The translations under genes were made by a program, and so were the position numbers. Shown piece by piece: positions 24,511-31,944 of a DNA stretch of 64,000 nucleotides. Numbering within the stretch: the first letter of the stretch is position 1; every line of letters begins with the position of its first letter. Origin of the DNA: Candidatus Gastranaerophilales bacterium (GTDB lineage Bacteria > Cyanobacteriota > Vampirovibrionia > Gastranaerophilales > Gastranaerophilaceae). The stretch covers positions 1 to 64,000 of the forward strand of contig CALUVL010000005.1 in NCBI GenBank assembly GCA_944324225.1, given 5' to 3'. A model generated the notes under the pieces. The model worked only from the letters and a program-made list of their open reading frames with translations. It did not search any database and was not told where the DNA came from.

Positions 24511-25587
24511 TCATTCAAACCCATTTAAATTAAAAATATCTTCTATTTCCTGCTGTTCCTTTTCGGCTTCCAGTCGTTGCTGCATGGCTTTTAAAGTATC
24601 AAGCTGTGACTTTGCCTGCTCAAGCTCAATTTCTTTTTTAGCAATTTCTTCAGTATTGCCTGATACTCGCACTTTGTATAGTTCCAGCTGAAGGCTTGAA
24701 ATATCATTTTTAAGTTTTAATACCGCCGGATTAATGTTTTTTAATTGAGTATCCATATTAATCATCAATTCTTTATCTGTGGTATCTTTTTTAGCCAGCC
24801 CCTCTGTTTTCTGCTGTTCCGGCTTTTCAGTATCTTCTGTTTTTTGCTGGTTGTTAATATTTTCAATTTCGTCTAAAGCTTCCAGTTCAGCTTTTTTAAT
24901 CTCTATTTGTTGTTCATAGATTGCGGCAGCTGACATATCGCCTTGTCTTACCGCTTGCTCCAGTTTGGACTTTAACTCTGTTATTTCTCGATTAATTTTC
25001 TTAGATTGCTCAATATTAGCCTTTTTAGCCTCAAGTTTCTTTTCTAAAGCATCAAGCCTTTCTTTCTCAATTTTTTCTGATGACTGCTCTTGATTTCCGG
25101 TATTTTTAACGGCTTGTTTCATCATTTCATCTTCTTGCTTTGATAGCTGCTCCATTTGCCATTCAAAAATATCTTCTACGGAAGGAGATTTCGGCCCTGT
25201 TTGCTGGTTCTTATTGCGTTCTTCCAAATCCGGTGCCATTTGCTGCCTTTTGACATCCAGCTCAGCCTCAAGTTGTTTTATGTCTTCAAGAGCTTTTGCC
25301 TCAAAAGTTTTCATCAAATCGCTGAAATCATGACCTTTTGCCTGCTCTGCAGAGTAATGTTTTTGAATATCCTGTGCTTTTTTTGCAAGCCGCTTTTGTT
25401 CATCATCAAGTTTCATCATATCAAGAGTTTCCTGATGTTCATCGTGTTTTTTGTAATATTCTTGTATCTTTTCAGAAGTGGATTTTTTTTCATTTTTTGC
25501 TTTTTCTTCTTCGCTCAATCTGTTTTCATTTTTAATGTTGTCAACATTCTTCTGTGAACCTGCACTATTAATTTTGTCTGCACCCAT
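24511..25587 (-). CDS. long coiled-coil protein
   Basis: 358 aa, very rich in Glu, Lys and Gln; no signal peptide or membrane segment. Helical heptad regions cover about 20-130, 150-250 and 285-350 (for example LDALEKKLEAKKANIEQSK and LKSKLEQAVRQGDMSAAA). The region around 255-275 (EKPEQQKTEGLAKK) is a flexible break. It could be cytoskeletal or a scaffold; no family recognised. RBS AAAGGAG. It is flanked by terminator hairpins on both sides, so it is its own transcription unit. Confidence 0.65.
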   Translation of the reverse strand: MGADKINSAGSQKNVDNIKNENRLSEEEKAKNEKKSTSEKIQEYYKKHDEHQETLDMMKLDDEQKRLAKKAQDIQKHYSAEQAKGHDFSDLMKTFEAKALEDIKQLEAELDVKRQQMAPDLEERNKNQQTGPKSPSVEDIFEWQMEQLSKQEDEMMKQAVKNTGNQEQSSEKIEKERLDALEKKLEAKKANIEQSKKINREITELKSKLEQAVRQGDMSAAAIYEQQIEIKKAELEALDEIENINNQQKTEDTEKPEQQKTEGLAKKDTTDKELMINMDTQLKNINPAVLKLKNDISSLQLELYKVRVSGNTEEIAKKEIELEQAKSQLDTLKAMQQRLEAEKEQQEIEDIFNLNGFE

Positions 25588-25700
25588 TATAAATTTTCTC
25601 CTTTAAATTATCTACACATTGTCTTTTTACGGAATTGGTAGGATTAATCTTTACAGTTTTTAGAGATAATTTTACATTAATTTACAATTGTTTTATTAGA

Positions 25701-25733
25701 AAAGCGCCGGAACTTTCGCTCCGGCGCTTTTTA
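25701..25733 (-). terminator. terminator of the membrane pyrophosphatase gene
   Basis: 11-bp stem AAAGCGCCGGA/TCCGGCGCTTT (25701-25711 with 25720-25730), loop of 8, with T-runs on both strands. It follows the hppA stop by about 35 bp. Confidence 0.85.
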
Positions 25734-25766
25734 TATGAGATAATACTCATCTCCCTATTTTGCTCT

Positions 25767-28268
25767 TTAAGATTCAGGATTTTGTGTGTCTTCAAGTTCA
25801 ACACCCAGTTCAGCTGCCAGTTGGGCTTCCAGTTCCGGATCAAGTTTTGGTTTTGACGGAATTCTCATTGCATAGAATGAGCGGATTACGAAAATCAAAG
25901 CGATTACTAAGAATATCCATCCGGCAACCGGTGCAATATTTCTGAAGCTTTCAGAAATTGCGATTTCCATTGCAAGAAGTCCGAACAGGGTTGTGAACTT
26001 GATAATCGGGTTCATTGCAACAGAAGATGTATCTTTGAACGGGTCGCCGACAGTGTCGCCGACAACGGTTGCTTCGTGAAGCGGAGTGCCTTTTTCGGCT
26101 AAGTCAACTTCAACGATTTTCTTAGCGTTATCCCAGCAGCCGCCGGCGTTTGCCATAAATACTGCCTGGAAAAGACCAAATACTGCAATTGCAATCAGGT
26201 AGCTTACAAAGAACGCTACAGGTGCTGATGTAAACCCTGCCGGTGCTGATAAACAAGCAAAGGCAAGTGCAAACGTAAACAGTGCAATAAAGATATTAAT
26301 CATACCTTTTTGAGCATACTGTGTGCAGATTTTAACAACTTCTTTAGAGTTTGCAACGTTGGCACTCTTTGAATCAGCTTCGCCAAGTTTGATGTTTTCT
26401 TTGATGTATTCGGTTGCGGAATATGCACCTGTTGTAACAGCCTGCATAGATGCGCCGCTAAACCAGTAGATTACTGCACCGCCTGCGAGGAACCCGAGAA
26501 GTGTGTACGGGTTAAGTACGTTCAAAATCATTTCCGGTTCAATACCGAGAGTTGATTTGATAACAAGAATCAATGAGAAAATCATTGTTGTCGCACCAAC
26601 TACCGCAGTACCGATTAACACCGGTTTTGAAGTAGCTTTGAACGTATTTCCTGCACCGTCATTTTCTTCTAAGTATTTTTTAGCGTTGTCAAAGTCGGGT
26701 TTGAAACCGAAGTCTTTTTCGATTTCTTCAGAAATATTCGGAATTTCTTCAATCAAAGATAATTCATAAACTGATTGAGCGTTGTCGGTTACGGGGCCGT
26801 AAGAGTCAACAGCGATTGTAACAGGGCCCATTCCGAGGAAACCGAACGCTACAAGCCCGAAAGCAAATACTGACGGATAAATCATAAGAGCTTCCGGAAT
26901 GAATGTTGATGCGACATAAGCAAGTCCCATCAGAAGAACGATTACCATACCAATCCAGAATGCAGAGAAGTTACCTGCAACAATACCGGAAAGGATAGTA
27001 AGTGATGCACCGCCTTCACGTGAAGCTGTAACAACTTCTTCGGTATGTTTAGCTTTAGGTGAAGTGAAGATTTTGGTGAATTCAGGAATCAAAGCAGCTC
27101 CAAGAGTTCCGCAAGAAATTATGCAGGAAAGAACGAGCCACAAGTTTCCTTCCAAACCGCCGAGCAGCCAGTGGCTTACGCCAAAAGTCATTGCGATTGA
27201 AAGTATAGATGTCAACCAAACAAGGTTGGTCAAAGGTTTTTCAAAATCAAATTTTTCTGTTTTTGCTGCGTAAATTCTGTCTGCAACCCCGTTAATCCAG
27301 TATGCAACAACAGAAGTTACAATCATTAAGAATCTCATAACGAAAATCCAGGTCAATAGCTGAACCTGATTTTCAGGCCCTGCAACAGCAAGAAGAATAA
27401 ATGAAACAAGCGCAACACCTGTTACACCGTAAGTTTCAAATCCGTCTGCAGTCGGACCTACAGAGTCACCTGCGTTGTCACCGGTACAGTCAGCAATAAC
27501 ACCGGGGTTTCTCGGGTCGTCTTCTTTGATACCGAATTGGATTTTCATCAAATCTGATCCGATATCAGCAATTTTTGTAAAGATACCGCCTGCAACACGA
27601 AGTGCAGAAGCACCCAATGATTCACCGATTGCAAAACCGATAAAGCATGCACCTGCAATTTCGCCCGGCACAAACAAAAGAATTGTAAGCATCAAAATCA
27701 ATTCAACTGATACAAGGCAGACACCGATTGACATGCCTGCTTTCAACGGAATGTTCAATACGTTAAGCGGGTTGCCTTTCAATGATGCAAAAGAAGTTCT
27801 TGCGTTTGCAAGGGTATTCATTCTGATACCGAACCATGCAACGGCATAAGAACCTAAAATACCGATTACAGACCATGCAAGAATAATCAATACGTTCTTC
27901 AACGGCATTCCCTGCAGATAGCCGAAATAGAAAGCTATACACAGGCCAATCAGAACTTCAAGAACCAGCAGGAATTTACCTTGCTGAATCAGGTAAGTTT
28001 TGCATGTTTCAAAAATTGTATTTCCGACATCTGCCATTGCAGCGTGGACTTCCAATTTCTTAATCCGCATAAATTCAATAAATCCGAATATCAAACCGAT
28101 AACGGAAATTGCAATACCGATCAAAAGCAAATTGTAGCTTGAGAGGCTTGCGTCTTTAATACTCGGAACAACTAAATCGGCTTCACTTGCAAGAGCAGGA
28201 GAAACCGCACAAAACAAAGCAGCACAAAGAGCAGCCATTGTTTTGGATGAAAGTAATTTCTTAAACAT
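25767..28268 (-). CDS. hppA: membrane-bound ion-pumping pyrophosphatase
   Basis: 833 aa with about 16 membrane helices; hydrolyses PPi and pumps H+ and/or Na+. The N-terminus looks like a cleavable signal (ending PALASEA). Hallmarks: EDDPRNPGVIAD followed by CTGDNAGDSVGPTAD (about 249-275), DSYGPVTDNAQSVYELS (488-504), ANAGGCWDNAKK and GDTVGDPFKDTSS. It differs from the canonical family: one Asn of the ADNVGDNVGD motif is Cys, DNAGG is DNAQS, and about 15 extra residues precede GNTFKA, whose Lys544 occupies the position associated with K+-independence. It therefore seems to belong to the divergent mPPase clade; ion specificity is uncertain. Strong promoter at 28307-28335. Confidence 0.92.
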   Translation of the reverse strand: MFKKLLSSKTMAALCAALFCAVSPALASEADLVVPSIKDASLSSYNLLLIGIAISVIGLIFGFIEFMRIKKLEVHAAMADVGNTIFETCKTYLIQQGKFLLVLEVLIGLCIAFYFGYLQGMPLKNVLIILAWSVIGILGSYAVAWFGIRMNTLANARTSFASLKGNPLNVLNIPLKAGMSIGVCLVSVELILMLTILLFVPGEIAGACFIGFAIGESLGASALRVAGGIFTKIADIGSDLMKIQFGIKEDDPRNPGVIADCTGDNAGDSVGPTADGFETYGVTGVALVSFILLAVAGPENQVQLLTWIFVMRFLMIVTSVVAYWINGVADRIYAAKTEKFDFEKPLTNLVWLTSILSIAMTFGVSHWLLGGLEGNLWLVLSCIISCGTLGAALIPEFTKIFTSPKAKHTEEVVTASREGGASLTILSGIVAGNFSAFWIGMVIVLLMGLAYVASTFIPEALMIYPSVFAFGLVAFGFLGMGPVTIAVDSYGPVTDNAQSVYELSLIEEIPNISEEIEKDFGFKPDFDNAKKYLEENDGAGNTFKATSKPVLIGTAVVGATTMIFSLILVIKSTLGIEPEMILNVLNPYTLLGFLAGGAVIYWFSGASMQAVTTGAYSATEYIKENIKLGEADSKSANVANSKEVVKICTQYAQKGMINIFIALFTFALAFACLSAPAGFTSAPVAFFVSYLIAIAVFGLFQAVFMANAGGCWDNAKKIVEVDLAEKGTPLHEATVVGDTVGDPFKDTSSVAMNPIIKFTTLFGLLAMEIAISESFRNIAPVAGWIFLVIALIFVIRSFYAMRIPSKPKLDPELEAQLAAELGVELEDTQNPES

Positions 28269-28306
28269 AAACTCTCCCTCTTTAAATTAAGTCATTACAC
28301 GCAGAT

Positions 28307-28335
28307 ATTATAATTCAAACTAAAATTTATTACAA
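28307..28335 (-). promoter_or_regulatory. promoter of hppA
   Basis: Minus-strand TTGTAA (28330-28335), 17-base spacer, consensus TATAAT (28307-28312). AGAGGGAGAG precedes the ATG. It suggests strong expression. Confidence 0.65.
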
Positions 28336-28501
28336 CATTGTAACAAAACTATTCTTATTCTTTCGCAACAAGAATGAGGTTAAAACGAACAGAAAAAATT
28401 AACCGAATTATTAAACAATATTGATAAAAAACTTTTTTAAACCTTATACAAATAAGTTACGACCTGACAGCACCAAAACGCAAAAAGAATAATGTTTAAT
28501 A

Positions 28502-29446
28502 TCATTCCGGATAAAAATACGAAATATCATTTTTTATAATCAGAAAACTTCTTAAAACTATAAGAAACATTATAACCGAAATAATACCGCCTACCAAACT
28601 TACTCTATCAAAAAAATAAATTATTAACATCAATACTGCAGGCAATGCCCCAAAATGCAAAACAGCAACATAAGGGTGTCCTTTTATAACATCCCATATA
28701 GAAACAGGTATAGTACTGTCAAAATTTCTTAAACTTACATCGGTTTCGTATGTCAAAAATCGCCAGAGAAGAACGCAGAAAAGTGCCAGAGCAAAAAAGC
28801 CAAATACTATATTCCCTGATAAAAAAGACGCAACCGTCATTAAATAAAAAACGACAAGCGAGAGCGGAAATACTATGCTAAAATAAATATTGCCTTTTAA
28901 CACATCAAACACCGAAATCTGTATTTTAGCAGCATCTTGCAGCGACTGCAAATACATTTCATCCATGTTTGAATGTTTTATTGCTTTATTATAAATCTTT
29001 TTGTCAATTAAATTTTTATCCGACAATTCTTTGAGAGATTTTTTAAAACTTTCGTTAACGTTTTTTTCTATTTTTATCAGAAAAGCCTCTCTTTGTGGAC
29101 CATATGCATCCAGTACCTCCATTTGTTTCAATTTTTTTATTTCAAAGTCATACAAATCCGAATACAGATTATTCAAAACGGTTTCATGTAGTTCTTCCGG
29201 CACTCCTGAGGCAATAAGGTCAATGGTTTTGTGAAAAACCCACTCCGCAATAACCTGTACAACTATACTTCGCAAGTAATTATCTTTACAGTTTTCTGAA
29301 ATTACACGCTCTCCGGCCCGAACAGAATATTTGTAAACCAAGTCACGAACGTAAATTTCGCTCTCACTGTATTTTTTAGATATTAGACCTCTAATCTGAA
29401 ACCTCAGCTGATTTGCAAATTCTTTGTAATCAAATTCGTCACTCAC
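28502..29446 (-). CDS. unknown four-helix membrane protein
   Basis: 314 aa. The first 180 residues are soluble and helical, with many charges (YKEFANQLRFQIRGLISKKY; FKKSLKELSDKNLIDKKIY). Two hydrophobic hairpins follow at about 190-235 and 260-305. No motif or family recognised. It lies 15 bp downstream of the region that starts after the secreted-family gene at 29462, so the two could be co-transcribed, in the order 29462 gene then this one. Confidence 0.6.
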   Translation of the reverse strand: MSDEFDYKEFANQLRFQIRGLISKKYSESEIYVRDLVYKYSVRAGERVISENCKDNYLRSIVVQVIAEWVFHKTIDLIASGVPEELHETVLNNLYSDLYDFEIKKLKQMEVLDAYGPQREAFLIKIEKNVNESFKKSLKELSDKNLIDKKIYNKAIKHSNMDEMYLQSLQDAAKIQISVFDVLKGNIYFSIVFPLSLVVFYLMTVASFLSGNIVFGFFALALFCVLLWRFLTYETDVSLRNFDSTIPVSIWDVIKGHPYVAVLHFGALPAVLMLIIYFFDRVSLVGGIISVIMFLIVLRSFLIIKNDISYFYPE

Positions 29447-29461
29447 TAAACTTTCCTTTTC

Positions 29462-30349
29462 TTATAAACTCAAATAAACATCTTCCTGCAGTTTAATTTC
29501 AAACTCGCTTCCGGCAGGGATTGAAACCCTTCCGCCTTTATAGCCTATTGAAAATACCGGAGAACCTGCAAGATTAACGACATAAGCAACAACACCAACA
29601 ACTGTCGGTATAGGAGAAATTATTACACCAACGGGATTTTCCGCAAGCTTTTGTGAGGTCACACGGGTTTTCTTGTAGAACTTGTGCCCTTTTTCAACCT
29701 GATTTGCAACACCTTTCCAGTACTGGCGCTTGCCTTTTATGTTGTTTATGAAAATCTTTTTGTGATTGGCTTTTGTGACTTTCCCATGAGCAGAATAAGT
29801 ACGGCCTTTAAACTGAACCGTTTCTATTTTCAATTCTACAAGTCCGCCGTTACCCGTAATCTGCGGAAGGTGCGAATCAACAACAGATGCAGTGAATACG
29901 GTTCCTGCGGGAATTGTCACATACCTCTGGTAAACCGGTGTAAGAGAAGTAAAACTGACTTTTGAGCCGGGTTTCAGATAATCAGAAACAAGATTGTTTG
30001 ATTTAAGACGGAATTTTGTACCTTTTTTAATTTTTATGGCAGTAAAATCATCCTGCGTCAGGGTTGTTCCGGGAAGATTTTTATTAACTTTTTTTCTTGA
30101 AGGTTCTGAAATAACAGGAGTAGTTTTTGGCGGAGCAGTGTTTGTTGAAGTTGTTGATTTTGGTTTTGTGGTTACGGTTTTTGAGGGTGTTGCTGTCTTT
30201 GGCAAAGGCGGAAGACTTTCCTGCTCCAGTTTCGAGGGGTTGTAATTTTTCCTGATTTCTTCATCCACGGACAGGTCAAGCTGCAATGCCTGCACCGGCA
30301 TAATTGACAGCATCAGCAATATATAAAGTAACAAAAATCTCTTTTTCAC
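29462..30349 (-). CDS. secreted protein of the two-member family shared with 10907
   Basis: 295 aa. A signal peptide (about 1-21, ending VQA) is followed by a Pro/Thr/Lys-rich linker (about 45-100) and a folded domain. Shared blocks with the protein at 10907: IKKGTKFRLKS, GSKVSFTSLTP, IPAGTVFTASVV, NGGLVELKIETVQFKG, GKVTKANHKK and the ending IPAGSEFEIKLQED. The paired pattern IPxG(T/S)xF at mid-domain and C-terminus suggests a repeated beta unit. Probably periplasmic or outer-surface. Function unknown. Confidence 0.7.
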   Translation of the reverse strand: MKKRFLLLYILLMLSIMPVQALQLDLSVDEEIRKNYNPSKLEQESLPPLPKTATPSKTVTTKPKSTTSTNTAPPKTTPVISEPSRKKVNKNLPGTTLTQDDFTAIKIKKGTKFRLKSNNLVSDYLKPGSKVSFTSLTPVYQRYVTIPAGTVFTASVVDSHLPQITGNGGLVELKIETVQFKGRTYSAHGKVTKANHKKIFINNIKGKRQYWKGVANQVEKGHKFYKKTRVTSQKLAENPVGVIISPIPTVVGVVAYVVNLAGSPVFSIGYKGGRVSIPAGSEFEIKLQEDVYLSL

Positions 30350-30366
30350 AAGCTCCCCTGAAAATT

Positions 30367-30416
30367 AATAACGTCAGGCTCGATTCCTGTACGAAATTCC
30401 TGCACCTGACGTTATT
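30367..30416. repeat. 12-bp inverted repeat with 26-base loop
   Basis: AATAACGTCAGG (30367-30378) and CCTGACGTTATT (30405-30416) are perfectly complementary. It lies between the oxidoreductase stop codon and the start of the secreted-protein gene. Reading leftward it lacks a T-run, so it may be an mRNA processing or stabilising hairpin, or part of the 5' leader of the downstream gene. Confidence 0.55.
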
Positions 30417-30425
30417 ATAACAAAT

Positions 30426-31799
30426 TTATTTGCTTAACAATTCATTGATTGCTTTAGCAGCTTTTTTGCCGGCACCCATTGCATTAATTGCGTTGGATTC
30501 CCCGACAGGCGCAACGTCACCGCCTGCGTAAACAGTCGGAATGTTTGTAGCACGGGTTTCACCGTCAACCGTAATATAGCCTTTTTTATCCGTAATTATT
30601 TCGATACCGTCGGCTTCGGCTGAACGCTGAATAATCGGGTTCGGGCCAGTACCGAGCGCAACGATTACGGTATCAAGGTCAACGGTTTCTATTTTACCGG
30701 TCGGAACAGGTTTGCGTCTTCCGCTTTCGTCAGGTTCGCCAAGTTCCATAACTTCCAGTTCAACGGCTTTTACGTAACCTTCTTCTCCGATAATTTCTTT
30801 CGGCGCATAAAGGAACTTGAAGATAACACCTTCTTCTTTTGCGTGGCGGATTTCTTCCAAACGAGCCGGAAGTTCTTTTTCCGTACGGCGGTAGATGATG
30901 TAAACTTCTTCAAAACCGACTCTGACAGCAGTTCTTGCGGCATCCATCGCAACGTTTCCGCCGCCGAACACGGCAACTTTTTTGCCGACTCTTAAAGGTG
31001 TCGGGCTGTCGGGCTGGCCTGCATGCATAAGGTTTACACGTGTCAAAAATTCGTTTGCGGAGAAAACACCGTTAAGGTTTTCACCAGGAACGTGGAGCAT
31101 TTTCGGCAACCCTGCACCAGAACAGATAAATATTGCATCAAATCCGTCATCTTTTAGCTGCTTAAGTGTAATAGATTTTCCGACAACAACGTTTGTATGA
31201 AATTCAACGCCCATAGCCTTAAGGTTTGTAATTTCTCTGTCCAAAACAGTACGGGGAAGTCTGAATGGAGGAATACCGTATCTTAAAACTCCGCCGAGTT
31301 CATGGAGTGCTTCAAATACGACAACTTCATGACCTGCTTTTCTTAAATCCGCAGCAGCAGTAATTCCGGCGCAGCCTGACCCGACAATTGCAACTTTTTT
31401 TCCTGACGGCTTAATTTCAGGCATATCAGCTTTAGTATTATCGCCGACATATCTTTCCAGAGCCCCTATAGCAACAGGCAAGCCTTTTATTCCAAGAATA
31501 CATTTACCTTCACACTGTCTTTCCTGCGGGCAGACTCTGCCGCATACAGAAGGAAGCATACTTGTTTCTCTGATAATTTCACCTGCTTTGTCAAGGTTGC
31601 CTTCTTTAATCTCATGAATAAACTGAGGTATTTGAATATTAACCGGACACCCCTTTACACACTGCGGATTTTTACAGTTCAAACATCTTGAAGCTTCAAG
31701 CTTGACCTGATCCTGTGTGAGGTTGCTCTCAACAGGATCAAAATTATGACGTCTTTCCATTTTGTCCTGTTCTATAACTCTTTGTCTTTCTACAGCCAT
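30426..31799 (-). CDS. gltA: NADPH-dependent glutamate synthase small subunit-type oxidoreductase
   Basis: 457 aa. The N-terminal domain carries two Cys clusters, CLNCKNPQCVKGCP (about 39-52) and CGRVCPQERQCEGKC (about 87-101), for [4Fe-4S] centres. Two Rossmann folds follow: the FAD site VAIVGSGCAGITAAADL and the NADPH site VAVFGGGNVAMDAARTA. The length fits the stand-alone GltA/GltD type and also the NfnB subunit of the electron-bifurcating transhydrogenase. No large glutamate synthase subunit or NfnA gene is adjacent, so the precise reaction is open. Start behind AAGAAGGGG. Confidence 0.88.
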   Translation of the reverse strand: MAVERQRVIEQDKMERRHNFDPVESNLTQDQVKLEASRCLNCKNPQCVKGCPVNIQIPQFIHEIKEGNLDKAGEIIRETSMLPSVCGRVCPQERQCEGKCILGIKGLPVAIGALERYVGDNTKADMPEIKPSGKKVAIVGSGCAGITAAADLRKAGHEVVVFEALHELGGVLRYGIPPFRLPRTVLDREITNLKAMGVEFHTNVVVGKSITLKQLKDDGFDAIFICSGAGLPKMLHVPGENLNGVFSANEFLTRVNLMHAGQPDSPTPLRVGKKVAVFGGGNVAMDAARTAVRVGFEEVYIIYRRTEKELPARLEEIRHAKEEGVIFKFLYAPKEIIGEEGYVKAVELEVMELGEPDESGRRKPVPTGKIETVDLDTVIVALGTGPNPIIQRSAEADGIEIITDKKGYITVDGETRATNIPTVYAGGDVAPVGESNAINAMGAGKKAAKAINELLSK

Positions 31800-31910
31800 T
31801 TTATATCCCCTTCTTATATGTTATGATTTACTATCAACATATAATATTGTAATTAAAAAACAGCACCAATGCAAGAAGTAAATTTCTCCGAACCTGACAG
31901 ACCAATCCTC

Positions 31911-31938
31911 TTGCAAAACCTGCTTTTAATAGTAAAAT
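31911..31938 (+). promoter_or_regulatory. promoter of mutS2 with almost no leader
   Basis: TTGCAA (31911-31916), 16-base spacer, TAAAAT (31933-31938). The ATG at 31945 begins only six bases after the -10 box, where transcription should start. No Shine-Dalgarno is present, consistent with a leaderless mRNA. Confidence 0.5.
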
Positions 31939-31944
31939 TGCCTT

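Noticed and set aside
26503-27849. Long plus-strand frames inside hppA
   Set aside because: They are shadows in the antisense frame of a strongly conserved gene and have no ribosome binding sites.
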